Part shown: positions 10,881-22,799 of the stretch, one piece after another | Position numbering within the stretch: the stretch's first letter is position 1 | How the letters are laid out: every line of letters starts with the position of its first letter | Source of the DNA: Phoronis australis | Taxonomy: Eukaryota; Phoronida; Phoronidae | Length of the DNA stretch: 64,000 nt | Reading direction: 5' to 3' | Assembly: GCA_002633005.1 (NCBI GenBank) | Contig: NMRA01000230.1 | Coordinates: 463,523 to 527,522, forward strand | The notes under the pieces: model-generated | Told to the model about the DNA's origin: nothing | Database searches by the model: none | The model's input: only the letters and a program-made list of their open reading frames with translations | Translations under genes and position numbers: made by a program

Positions 10881-11734
10881 GTTTTCTAACTGAGGAGGAG
10901 CCATCTGAGGTCTACATAACGGTAATTGGTCTAAATCAAATCAAAAATTGTGTTTTGACACACTGAAAGCAGGATTTTTAACATTTGCTCTTTACCCGGA
11001 AATAGTTTTTAGTGGGCATGGGAGGCAGTGCATTAAAATGACCAACAGAGTCATTGAATCTTGGTAACAAGCATGTTGAATTGTTACATAGTCCACATAT
11101 TCTAAGTAATTAGACCAGTTTTGGGACATTAAGTTTAAGTGGACTGAATTGAGACATTTTGGCAAGCGTCTTTGACCAAGTTGTTATATTTTCATGACTC
11201 ATCCTAAACCAGCTTGTTCCCTCTTGCACACAATTGAGTACTGTATACTGTATATCGGTGATCTCTATACATGTAGTAATGAGAGCGAGAAAGCGTCCGC
11301 TTGATCCGGAATCAGAGATTTAGCGGACAGCAATTAACGTAGGCGACATATACGTGTAGTGGTTCATTAATTTAAAAACAGAGGAATAGATCCCATTGTC
11401 AACCCTCGCACTGTTTGATTGGGTCAAGGTCACTAATTTGTTTTAGCTTTTTGACATCCAGTCTGAAGGGATCGCAACTCCACCGCTTTTATCAGTCGCA
11501 GCTACGGACCATGCAGCCGCGGATTTCTCGGCAAAAAGCACTGGGAACTGTATGGGACATCTTTGATACGGATATTTCAAGAGGATTGTCATTACTAATC
11601 CCACCGTACATGTACATTTGATAATTCTGGCACTACGATAACAAGAAAAGGATCAAAACGCGGTTTCTATCGACTAGGTTGAAATCTCCAGTCCGCATTA
11701 CGTGGGATCTGTGGGCGGCGCTGAACGTCTGTCC
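10881..11734. other. Spacer without recognised gene
   Basis: I saw no protein motif here. By alignment with the right copy, where exon 4 starts 805 bases downstream of exon 3, exon 4 of the left paralog should lie near 11030. Its conserved sequence is absent, so this stretch appears to be foreign or rearranged. Confidence 0.5.
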
Positions 11735-11832
11735 AAAGACGAGATCGCCGTCTGGCGGGTTTGAAAATTTCAATAAGGCGCGGCAATTTTGAAAGTCTTC
11801 TAATAGCCCGGCCACAACCGAACACTCCTTAC

Positions 11833-11996
11833 CCGCCGTCGATTGACACGTAGTTCAGGCTTGCCAAAGACGACAGATCGTCCCAAGGGTCCTCTAGCAG
11901 TCTCCCTTTTGCGAAAAAGTTAGTTTTGGTAGAGCCTTGTCCGTTGAAAACCACTTTCATCACTTCGCTGCCGCCCGTGTAAAAGGCAAATTTCAC
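11833..11996 (-). CDS. Left paralog, exon 3 (C-terminal module, middle part)
   Basis: A 164-base exon on the minus strand. The acceptor is TATCCCAG before GTGAAATTT and the donor GTAAGG follows GGCGG. It encodes VKFAFYTGGSEVMKVVFNGQ and then KTNFFAKGRLLEDPWDDL and NYVSIDGG. It starts in phase 0 and ends in phase 2, exactly as in the right paralog. I recall this module from secreted cnidarian proteins that also carry PAN, EGF or TSP1 domains; its molecular role is not known to me. Against the right copy, about eight codons differ silently and about seven change an amino acid, which fits relaxed but real coding constraint. The expected next exon was not found nearby. Confidence 0.8.
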
Positions 11997-11999
11997 CTG

Positions 12000-14204
12000 G
12001 GATACAAAACATGTTGGATAGAGTGAATTTCAGCCTAGCTTCGGAAGCACGCGTTTAGAATCAATAAACACGGTTGTTGATGGCATCATGGCGGCTGTTC
12101 TGTTGCTCAAGTTGTTTGCCGAAATCCAATTAAATCTATGCCTAAAGTTTAAATTAACCCTACACGTAGGCCTATGTACATGATAAGCTATGGCTGACGA
12201 TGCACAAGGTGTCATAAAGCTGACTAACCAGGGCCCAAGGTCAAATCTTTAGTTTACTCGAAATCGAAGTCGAGATTATTTTTGACATTTTTTATTCTAC
12301 TTTGGGCGAACTCACCCGGTACAAGTGTGTCATTCTATTACGTGAACGGTCTAGTCTAATGTAGCACTTGATGACCCCCTACTGAGGCTAATACTTGGAG
12401 TCTGAACTCGACATTTCACTTTTGTCTCGAGTGTGTTGCTCTAATCTAGGGGTCATTAAATGTGAACCTTCCCTTGATCTCATATTCGTGATATGCAAAA
12501 GTATTTGAACGTGGGCGAATCTCGATATGATAACCACTGGCACAAACACGCGTGTTTTATTTTCTGAAAGCAGAAAGCACAGAGGGTGGTGCGTAATCGA
12601 CGGTAGAAAGCCTGTAGAACATGTTTGTTTGGAATTCCAATCTGGTTTTCGATTGAGTCACGTGACCATGTCTTTTTTGTTGAAATTTAGCAAAAAGGTA
12701 CATTGATAGCAAAACATCAGTATCAGTAATCTGATTAAGTGCTCAAGATGAGATCTCAAAAACTGTGTTTAAAATATCGTTTTGTTTTATACAAATTATT
12801 AAAATACTATTTTGGATATCTCTTCATGGAGCATTTTAAAACCAATTCCTAAAAGAATTTTAGAGAAAGATGCCTAAAATATAGAATCTGAAAGTTTCAT
12901 GTGAATCTAATCGGCTATTTCCGAGAACTTCTGATATGATTTCCAGAATTTGTACATGTTAAGTTGCTGGGGTCTCACATGCATTTCCCTGGTAAAGTCT
13001 TCCAACTGCAACCTTAAAAGTGCAGTTCGCCTTGTTTAGCTGACTAAACTAGAATATCGATTCAGGCCTTTTGCTTTCATTAATTTAATCCCAGAATGCC
13101 TCCTACCGCGATAGAATTACGTTTCCGTCATAAAGTCATTAGTTACAGTCAATGCGATGCGCCTGTTTTCAAATTCCATATTTAGGTTGGAGTTGGTTTT
13201 GAAATTCTTGTTGGTAACGGAAGTAGAATCCTTTCTTAACGAGGCTGCATATTAAAATACCGGTTTTGTGAGACTTAACTTTAAAAGACCTAATTCGAGT
13301 TTCGTTTAATCCAGGGGTGGATCCAGGATTTTGAGTTGGGGGTCCAGGGCAAAGTATTAGACAGGATTTTGCCCTTCAGACATTCGCACCTCCGAACTAC
13401 CAAATGTAATCTGGGAGAATTTTAGGGGGCGGGCCTGTCCCCTTTGGCCCCCTTCTAAGACCGCCACTGCGAATTGCAGCTGCTACATGTATTAGTTACC
13501 CAAAGCTATTTAACTTCAGCGTTAAAACTTCTATTGACGGAGACCATAACTAATTGATAGCTCTGCGCATAGTAGGCTCAAATGTACATGGCAATCGATA
13601 AATATAATTAAAAGGTTTTCAAACTGGGTTATTATATGCCGTCAGGTCGTGTTACTGATGACGAAAATGTGACTAATATGACGTTTTTCTCTAGTTAAGG
13701 TGGGTCATTATATGTGATTGACGGTTTTATGAGTGAAACTAATTTATATTAGCGTACGATTTCACCAAAAAAATTCTGCCGGTGCCATAAACACTATGCG
13801 ACTATATTTTATTACATTTAACAAGGTTTAACCAATTACAGTTATTCGCGTGAGACCTGTTTTAATATACCAATTGGCCTAGATAAAGTCTTAGATTCTA
13901 TGGCCTTAAGATCATTTGGTGGCTAAGTACAGTTCTGATGGCCTGCTTGGATCATTTAGGAAAATTTTAAAAATACACTATTCGTACAGAGCTTGTTTCA
14001 AAGCGGATTTTAGCTGTCAAAAATAGGTTCATGGATATCTAGAGGACTGATCTCACTGGATGATGGCTCTCGGATATCCTTCCGTGCAGCAGCAGACGGC
14101 AGGATCACCGTCCCCAAAGTTTTTAGTTCGAAAAAAGTAATCGGAACGTATTATGTGACAAATAGATGCAGAATCAGTGAGAAATAATAACAGTGGCTTA
14201 TTAC
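12000..14204 (-). other. Left paralog, intron 2
   Basis: Intron between exons 2 and 3, about 2.2 kb against 1.5 kb in the right paralog. The ends match the right copy; the middle carries a MITE (13312-13469) that the right copy lacks. The donor is GTAATA, weaker than the GTAAGT of the right paralog. Confidence 0.7.
13312..13469. mobile_element. MITE of the CAGTGGCGGATCC family
   Basis: A 158-base element begins CAGGGGTGGATCCAGGATTTT and ends AAGACCGCCACTG, an imperfect terminal inverted repeat, with G-rich and C-rich stretches inside each end. Related copies lie at 17054, 26604, 30128 and 55698. It is non-coding and presumably mobilised in trans by a DNA transposase. Confidence 0.75.
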
Positions 14205-14542
14205 CTTTTGTACGTTTAAACTCGACCAGTTTTCCACTATGGAGCTCTTGTAGTGTGCAGACGACCCACTGTTCGTTTGTAACATGTCCGCAGAAGGTGA
14301 TGACGTGTAACCGCTGCCAACCCATAAATCTCGAGCAGACGACCCAATGCCTTTACTTCCTTTAAACACCAGAACCCAGGGACACTCCTGTTCGTTGCAG
14401 GTTTCACTGGCACTGCTGTTTCCTTGACAAGGTTTCCCTTCATACTTCGGCGGAACGCAACTGCGGGTCCTCGAGCGGGTTCCTTCATTACAAGTTGCGC
14501 TACAGGCAGACCACTGACCCCAGGCGCCCCAATACCCGTCCT
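14205..14542 (-). CDS. Left paralog, exon 2 (TSP1 repeat plus start of C-terminal module)
   Basis: A 338-base exon on the minus strand, acceptor GTTGTAG before AGGACGGG and donor GTAATA after ACAAAAG. Joined in phase to exon 1 it reads EDGYWGAWGQWSACSATC, then GTRSRTRSCVPPKYEG, then ASETCNEQEC: a TSP1 repeat with its W..W..W..C start, the CSATC pair, the Arg layer and six cysteines. TSP1 repeats mediate extracellular adhesion and matrix binding. The last 55 or so residues (LVFKGSKGIGSS, DLWVGSGYTSSP, AHYKSSIVENWSSLN) begin the C-terminal module continued in exon 3. The exon is one codon longer than in the right paralog. The 147-residue plus-strand ORF across it is a shadow. Confidence 0.88.
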
Positions 14543-17053
14543 CTACAACACAGAAATATATTTATTCGTGTGTGCATGCAAAAATTCCAAGTTTGTTTTC
14601 GTCTGGATGACGATCATTTGTCAAAATTTGGCCTCATTATGTACCGGCACTGCTTTGTATTTCAAGTCCAACTTGTCCGCTAGACATGACGTCACGGATT
14701 GGGCCCAGTCGAGCAAAATTCAGATGTCAACCCTAAAAGGAATAATAATGCTTGGGCCAGTTTCACTGCGTTTTAAATTACTAATACATTGGAAATGTAT
14801 TACCGCTGTGTGGACCGGGTTTCAAGTACGAAAATCCCCAGCAGTTTCCAGACAGGGAGAAAAATAACCAAGGCCTCGGAAATTACATGTATTGACAATG
14901 TACATCTCTGTTCCTAAGGTCTAATTGAACAATAAGCCATTACTGAACATCCGTGTAATTGTGATGCATGACGTCAAAAGCACGAGTGTAACAATGACAG
15001 CGTGATGCGAAGTAGGGTTTACGTAAAGGGGTAAAGTAATGATGACGATTTTAGTCATTTAGCTCATCGTGGAATGTGCGGTACCGCCGGTTTGATGTTT
15101 GGAGTTCGAAAGATTGGAATAAGAGAGACAACCCCCCTACACCTCCCTCTCAGTAATATCTGTGGTTTTTTGTAATTAGTGCTTTGGTGGGTCTCGGGCG
15201 CAGCGCTTGGTATTTGAATGGTATTTCACGGCAATGTTATCCATATAAACGAGATCAACTTGTTTTGCCCCTGTATTCGATGACGACGTGCATCTCGCAG
15301 AAACGGACCCAGCCGGTCCGATTTGCAGCAGGCATTCGACTGGATACAATATTCGTCAGTTTCGTACGACGTTATCATGCATATTCAGTATATGTATATA
15401 TGTGCACAATGAAAGCGCTCTGAGGAGCGACACTTACATGTAGAGAAATCACATAATTTTTTAAGGCGAAGTCGACGACGAAACTTAGAACACCAACAAT
15501 CATTACTCCGACGCCTATTACGCCAACTTTTTTTAACGATTAACTATTGAAAGTGCATTGTAGAGTCAGTCAAGAAATGACAGATATATAAGAAAATCTC
15601 GAATTATTCCAGAACGATAAGTCGTTGCGCATTTTAGGTAGCGCATTAGAAGATCTGTTTACATACCAAATGTGAAAATTTCGGTCTAAGAGCTAGAGCT
15701 CCGAAAACATAATTCGAAAAATGGCCGTCACGGAGCCATTTTCTTTCCGATTGCACCCAAAAACCAATTTCTCGAATTCTTGACTTGATAAACGTTTTAC
15801 AGTAAATTTCACGTCGATCATACGACAAATGCGATCTCTAAAACAAGTATGGCAGGCCAACGAAGTGCAACTAGAAATTAGTAAATAAATGAGCAGTCAA
15901 CTAAGTGGTAAATATCGAATACCGCGAGAATGTAGCGAGAAACGAGTTTCACAATGGTTATAGCGCTTGACAAAAATCTATCCACATAACCAAGTTTAAC
16001 ACAGATCTGTCAAGGGACGTCGAAGATACGACATAAGATCAGTCATTGGGAAAATTTGGAATAACTCGAGAACCGTAAGCCATAGAAAAAAACGAATTAC
16101 ACTTTCACAATAGCTCTTGAAAAGATCTGTCCACAGAAAAAAATCCCAAATGTCCCACTAGAAACAAAAGAGTTATCGTGATGCCTCTGCAAAACAAATT
16201 AGCCTCCACAGCGCCATCTCGCGTCCGAATTCAATTAAAAACAATAGGCTCCGAGGTATTCACATTAAACATCTTTTTTGTAAACTCCATAGTAATAGAA
16301 TAAGAAATACGACGTGTAGAGTGCGAACAAAGAATCAACTGAAGCAAACATAAGACAAATGAATTATGACAAAGCAAAAGACACGGAGAAATTTCATTTC
16401 ACCTAATAATAAAGTCACACGGAAATTGGCAACCATTGTATAGAGCAATCTCAACGGCGACTACATGTACAAGTGTGATGGACCGTAATCAAACTTTCAC
16501 TCCGCGCACGCCTGAAAACACTTACATGTAGACGAAAGGGAATTCTTCCACGAGAGCGAAACGCTTGCAAATGATAGCATAATACCATAAATGTACACAG
16601 CTTTACTCCCATAATACTCGTAATACAGTTTAGAGAATACTTATACCAGTGGATAATTGTAGGTGCACGTCCCGCGTCAATAGCGTAACTATAAAAATTT
16701 CATTGACAGCGCACTATCAAGGGCCAACGGGCGCACTAAAACTATTGTAATTTCGAATGATTTTGTCTTGAATAATCCACCTCTCCTTCAGAATCTAATG
16801 CAATTACATTATCGAGCAGCTGATCACAACTACTCTCAATAGACTTGAGGCCTCTTGTCGTCAGATTGACACCGGAGCCACGTATTTTTCCATGTAGCAC
16901 GTACATGTACATGTATATGTACAGTAACTCAAATTTTCCGCGAAAACAGTTACTTTAAATATGGTCTAAATCTGCAAACAGGTTCTCATAATTATTTAAG
17001 ATTGAGCGCAGTATGGGTTATCTACGCCTGTGTGCGTTTTTTGTCGGTTAGAG

Positions 17054-17190
17054 CAGTGGCGGATCTAGGATATCACAAGGGGGGCCAACATTTTGTCCGG
17101 CTGTAAGCATTTGCGCAAACCACGATTGCAGATGCGCATAGCACCGAATGGGGGGAGGTCGGGAGGGGGGTTTGCCTAGGAAATTTTTCT
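17054..17190. mobile_element. MITE fragment of the CAGTGGCGGATCC family
   Basis: It starts CAGTGGCGGATCTAGGAT and has G-rich runs, like the copy at 26604. The opposite terminus was not found, so the right limit is a guess. The right duplication copy lacks it: near 46690 the sequence passes from GCCAGTTAGAG straight into unrelated bases. Confidence 0.55.
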
Positions 17191-17723
17191 GTTTTTTCCT
17201 CAAAAAGTCAAGCATTTTCCTTGATTCCTGAAGTATTATCCAAGAAAAAAGGCAAAAATAAAAAAAACACAGAGAACGTGCCAAACAGGAAAAACTCACG
17301 ACCTGGTGGATAGAGCGCGCGTGTTTTACCACTACACCACCACGATTTAACTCCTAATCTGATACTAAAAGACTTACTTGTTTATGGTCCACAGCGTTTG
17401 CGCGCGAAACCTACTTCTTTTTGTAATGCTTATTACACGTTTTGTGCAACCGGTTCGTAACAAATTTGTTGTATTTAGAATAGTCTTCAAATGCCCAAAA
17501 GACCAAATCCGTTTTTCGTGTTGGCAATAATGACGGGATTGCTTTGGAAAACGTCTTACGTTAAGATTTGACAAAGAGGGAATTATGAGTTTCTGAGTGA
17601 TTCACTAAGGCTTCGATTATAATTCACATCTTACCAGCAGCTTCTGTTTTTTCATGGTCATTCAGGTTCCATTTTCTTGCCTGGGATGTCGCGGGAGAGC
17701 CTATACTTAGCCACAGTTCCGTT

Positions 17724-17724
17724 N
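17724..17724. other. Single-N assembly junction
   Basis: One ambiguous base within intron 1 of the left paralog. Similarity to the right copy resumes about 12 bases later at TATGTTTTCTGAGCC, so some intron sequence may be missing or misjoined here. Confidence 0.7.
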
Positions 17725-18524
17725 AAAATTATAGGACCATAAAAGTATGTTTTCTGAGCCTTAATAACTTAATCGGCAGCTCGATTACAGCTGGCGTGTT
17801 ATGAGCAGTTATAGTGAAGATGATATATAGCATGATGAAAGTGTTGGAAAACGCGTTATGATTGGAACGAAACAGATATTTTCTGCCGTTCTCGCACCTG
17901 TGCTATGAAAACATCCAAGCAGTAGCTTGTGGTTTTCATGGAGTGGCGGTCGTTGGCTAGTATGGACTCAGGTATCGTCAATAACGCTATTGTGAACTAA
18001 GCAAGTCGAGACAGTGATGTGTGTTGTAAAAACTGTTCCATTTGTCGATTCAAGAAAGGAAATTGAAAAAGGCTTTATGAATAAAGAAGACGGGAAGAGG
18101 CAGTTAGTACTTTAGGCGTAATTTCTAAAAACTAAAATAAAACGGGAAACTATGTCGCATACATGACCATATAAAGGTGTATCCATTGTTCACTTTGTTT
18201 TGCTTTCTTAAAATAAAGATAATGACAAACATTTATCGATAACGAGCTGACGTGCGCCCAAGGTATGATATCCATGAGACCTGTATATTTTATGTCCAAC
18301 ATATACGCAACAAAGGAAAACAATGGAAGTGTCCGATAGGCTATAATCATGCAGCAAGCTTACGCCCGTTGCATAGATCTCTCAAATTGAACAATACCTT
18401 GCGACCTCCATGCGACAGCATTTGGCATGGCGGGGATGAGCAAAACATTCTTGATTGCGTTGCAAATTTTTTCGTTAAGTCATAATATTGAAACAGAGCA
18501 GGAGCGGTGTCCACTGAAACTCAC

Positions 18525-18882
18525 CGATTTCGTACGTATGGTAGCTAGTCCAACCAACAGCCGGAGCTGTTACCATCAGGTAAGGATCTACAGCGCCATT
18601 ACTGATCACGCACGTCTTGTTGGCGACACAGTAGTTCATAAACGTGCACTGGTCAGCATACTCTAACAGGCAAAGCTGAGAACACAGGGAAAGTCTCCTG
18701 ACTTGCAGACTTCTAGTGGAATTCGTGCTGGCCACGAAGCGGGCGTCGTCAAGATACCTGGTAAACTGCACAAGATTTTTTGAAGAAACAGGATCAAACG
18801 CAAAAAGGGCTTGAATACACACCAGAATCCAAATATACAGAGCACACGAAAAATCCATGTTGGTCTTGAGCCGAAGTGTCAT
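18525..18882 (-). CDS. Left paralog, exon 1 (signal peptide and PAN/apple-like domain)
   Basis: First coding exon of a secreted protein. The start is Met at 18882 or, more likely, Met at 18858, eight codons later, which puts the charge next to a hydrophobic signal segment (ALYIWILVCIQALFAF). A PAN/apple-like domain follows, RYLDDARFVASTNS to AVGWTSYHTYEIG, with cysteines at residues 67, 71, 79, 85 and 91 and the CTFMNYC core. PAN domains bind proteins or carbohydrates outside the cell. The donor is GTGAGT at 18524, leaving phase 1, which joins correctly to the TSP1 exon. The C-terminal 45 residues are identical to the right paralog, while the signal region and first half of the domain differ at many positions. 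Confidence 0.85.
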
Positions 18883-18899
18883 GTTACTGGAGCTTTCTG

Positions 18900-21800
18900 C
18901 TCTTGAAGCAATCTATGTAATCGATTGCATTGTTGACCCAAGCGCGAAATCGATCGCATCTTAAAAAATCCTTGTAATCGTGTTTGGTCACAATTCTTTC
19001 TTTATTGGCAAAGGTTCAAATGACTAACATATCACACCCGTGCTCCCTTGTTTTGGAGCGTTCGTTGTGACAATCACAACGCCAAGAATGGTTAACAGTC
19101 AAGCTAAGCTCTTGCTCTGTACACTGCTTCACGTCAGTGACGTAATTGTTTAACACAGGTTTTGAATTTTTATTTTGACTGACCAATAGTAGTCCAAGTC
19201 AAACCGAAGTTCCGAGGGCGAACTGCATTGACTGGAAGAGCACACCGAAATTATACCGAAGCACGGGTGGTTACAGGAATCATTTGTCCCTTGAATATAT
19301 ACTAGAAGGCGAGAACAACAGTGTGCGACTTTAACATTGATAATAACCCGGCGGGTTGATCGATATCTCAGCTGGATGTCTCGTCAAAACCCCATCTTCA
19401 ATTTAATATCGACTAACAAAGTATGTTCTACACGGTGCACAACATTTCCAATCAGTAAGTGTGACGGGAACTCGTAATTAAAGTCATTAGAAGTTGCCAC
19501 ACAACGACAGTGTTTCCTACCCCTTTGCAAATTTCCCCGAGACTGATTACATATTCTTCGTTTCTGTTTTTACAACAAATATTATCGACTTTGGACCACT
19601 ACTCACATACTTTTCGAATGCCCTCGTCATATGTTATGCACGAGCATCGATTATTGAATTTCTTCGCCCATCGTTATCGTCCATTTCCTACGTGTACTTA
19701 CACATTGAAGTGAATTGATTTGAATACTGAAAATAATATGCGTGTATGGATAGCTAATATTAGCTACTTGTTCATAAATGTTTTAACATGACGTGTTGCC
19801 GTATTGAACCATGGGCTCAGCAAGCCTCCAGCTTAAACTGCTGCACTTTGATTTTTTCAGAATTGTTTACAAAACAAATAGCCAATGTTTATATCGCCAT
19901 GTAGCAAGCAATGAACTTAGGCCTACATCTCTTACTGGCTGTTCTCCTTGTCGACCTCTGGGCTAAAATGCCTCTTTGCGTGATGTGCGACTAGTGTAGC
20001 AATGTCAGCGACAATGGGACACATTTGCACAACTTCTCCCCCCGTCACGTCGTGTGCCGTGCTTGGAATAGATCCACGACAAGGCCTGGCGACAAACTTT
20101 CCCGACTCGCCAAGATCTGTTTTAGGCTTGGTGCAAAGCTGTATACAAAATCTACAGCTTCGCGTCGATGTGGGTAAAAAGGGCTAAATAAAATCTGACT
20201 CAGAAATAGTGTCATTAAAATCTGCACCGCTCTTTGAGTAAACCAAATTATTTACCGGTGTTGGAGAATTATCGTTCTACCGCTCATCTACTGCTAAAAT
20301 TGAAGTGTACTGTTGGGAGTCGACGTTTGCGATTACGTCACCTGACCTGAACAGTTTCGTTTCCCCCGGTTTATTCTTCTATCAACTTTTCTTTGCTGCC
20401 ACGAGATCGAGTACTGTCACAACAAATTGTCGGAACTGGTTTCATTTCGTAACAAGTTATTAGCACTAATTACACAACTCAAAAGGCGAAGAGTAATGCC
20501 AGAAAATGACGTTTATTAGATTGTTCTTCCCGTAAACGACTGGCAACGGGCAAGGGGAGTGTCCGAATTGTCTCCGAGATTTTGCATGCACCCAGGCCGT
20601 CGGCCGTTGGCTCTGCGATATAAGTTTCACGACGAGGTGACTAACACAACTCATACACGGCCTGTATGAGATTTAGTCTATAGTCTATGGTTTAACAAAG
20701 CTCAATTCACAGTGTTACCTTGCTGCATTTTAGTCTTCAAACAGCTAGCTGGCTGGCTACAAAAAAAATCTGCAGTGTGCACTTCGACGTTTCATGTTAG
20801 TGTTCCGACCCAAAGTATAGGGAATCCGGCCCAAATTCGAAATATTCTGTCTAATTTGGGTCCTTCACGTAGGCCTAACGGAAATCTGATGCTGAGTTTA
20901 AAACGTTCAATTGGTTACAAATTCTTACAATTAGGTATGTTTTCATGCAATCCAGACCTTATTTCGTAGTTTTAATTTATTACATACACTCATAATGTTG
21001 TGTTGCTATTAAATTTTCTATTTTTTTAGGTTGACCAAGTCAAAATTGAGGCGATTAGGCTACGGGTTGCAGCATTTCAAGGCGAATTATTTTGAAAATT
21101 GAGTTTCTAATATAAAGTTTTCAATGAATTTGATTATAATTGCGTTGTACGAAAAGATCAAGCTGATATGTGTTGCAACGTTCCCAAGTATTTTGCACCA
21201 AATTAAACGGCCTATTGTCGCCTATACCAATACGGGGACACACTTGACAGCCGCCCGTAGGCCTATTGGAATCGCGCAGCGTTCGCACCTTCGGCTTCAA
21301 AAAGACATGAATGCAAAGTTCCTAACATTAGACTTTTTGTATCAAGCAAATTCCTCTTTATAATAAAAATTGTGAAATTGCTGATAACAATTCAGACGAA
21401 GCGTTTTGTTTTTCCGGCTGTTCCGACGCCCCCAGCCACACTCCCGGGGATTCCCATAAGGGCCCGTATTAGAATATGAGCTAAATAATTGAATAAAAAA
21501 TTCTAAAGGTAATGATTTTGATCAATTTTAATATTAACTGACTTGAAATGAAAAATTATTGTGTTTTCTTGATTTTCCACATATTTTGCACTAAATTAAA
21601 TGGCCAGTCATCGCTGATTCCAATACTGTGGAGACACGGTGATGAAAGCCAAATTCGTGGTAATGAAGATGTCATAGACTTCTATTGGCGCGAGCGCCGT
21701 CTCAAGTTTTTTTTTTTGGCACTAAATGGGGTTCGTGATGGGGCTACTGTATTGTCGAAGGCCTACTTAATTAACGACTGGGGTATGCTATGACATAGTA

Positions 21801-22500
21801 TTTTGATGTTTTTCATCAATAAATGTGTTTTAGATGTAAAAATAGTCATTTTGGCACCATACTTGGCCTTTAAGTCAACTTTTGACTTTGATACAAATCG
21901 AAAGTGAACTCTACCGTAACGGTGAATTGTCAACATTATAGAAAATAATTAGGGATATTTTCATGCAACACCCCCAATTTAAGGACTGAGTCCCTATTTA
22001 TTTTCAGTGAACTCAGGGCTCATTCAGTTTTTAGTTATATTACTGGAAAATGTCATTAATCAAAGAGGAGATCACAATTAAGATGAACTGAAGTAAAATA
22101 CTTCATCTGTGACTCCAACAAAGCACAAATACGCAAAAGGACTTAGGGACCTTAGTTGAGTCCCTGTTTGGGACTGTTTCATGCAACCGGCCACTGGAAT
22201 ACATTCTAAGTCTGATTAAAAAGCTGTTCGAGACCAATGACATAAGTGATACACACAAGGCATTCCATAAAATGGGAACATTTGAGATCAACGTCTTAAA
22301 CAGTTAAAACTGTATTGTTGAAAGTGATCAAATATGTATGAGACCAACAATTATGGAAGTCTACAAAACAGTGTAAATATTGAAATGTCGTATGAGATCT
22401 TGACTGCATCTATTAAAAAGAAGAAAAGTCATACAATCCCTTTCCATTTGCAGCAAGTCAATTGTAGCTAATTTCTTAAAAGCCTACTAGTTTGGTTCTT
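18900..22500. other. Upstream region of the left paralog
   Basis: No gene was recognised. The part to about 19980 aligns with 61028-62035; 20000-22190 has no counterpart in the right copy and contains a roughly 80-base imperfect direct repeat (near 21170-21250 and 21560-21640, both with TATTTTGCAC[CT]AAATTAAA). No promoter could be placed with confidence. Confidence 0.5.
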
Positions 22501-22540
22501 GTTTCAGTAAATAGATGTCGCTCTAGCTCTACGCAGCAGT

Positions 22541-22716
22541 GCAAAGTTGCACTAAATCAGTAAGTAGGGAATTTCTGTTGTGCAACTTCATGTTGTATGC
22601 GGCGTGGCAAACAGGAAAACGCCGTGACAGGATCAAGAACAGATGGTAAGTGAACGTGAAGCGGAATAGCCACCAGTAGGCGCTGGGGTACATATAGGGA
22701 GCTGGAGACACATTAT
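22541..22716. other. Near-identical 176-bp upstream block, left copy
   Basis: Only about three of 176 bases differ from 62721-62896, whereas sequence on either side differs by roughly 15 percent. The minus strand is open for 82 codons (22777-22529) in both copies, but of the three changes one is silent and two alter residues, so coding is not established. A plus-strand GTAAGT at 22655 is GATAAGT in the other copy. It could be an untranslated exon, an enhancer, a structured RNA or the product of gene conversion. Confidence 0.6.
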
Positions 22717-22799
22717 CTGTCTCAAATAATTTAAAAATAATCTTTCTGCAGTGTTTCAGTAAAACTCCGTGAAACACATTTTTGACAGCAAAATAAATT

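Larger units (their letters stand above)
14543..18524 (-). other. Left paralog, intron 1
   Basis: About 4 kb between the PAN and TSP1 exons. Segments at 15290-16310 and 16836-18524 align with pieces of the right paralog's intron 1 (38006-38960 and 46470-47745), so this is close to the uninterrupted form. No gene was recognised inside. It contains a MITE-like end at 17054, a single N at 17724 and several TACATGTA palindromes. Confidence 0.7.

Noticed and set aside
14424-14867. 147-codon plus-strand ORF
   Set aside because: It overlaps the minus-strand TSP1 exon, whose motifs, splice sites and conservation are clear. Its own translation has no motif.
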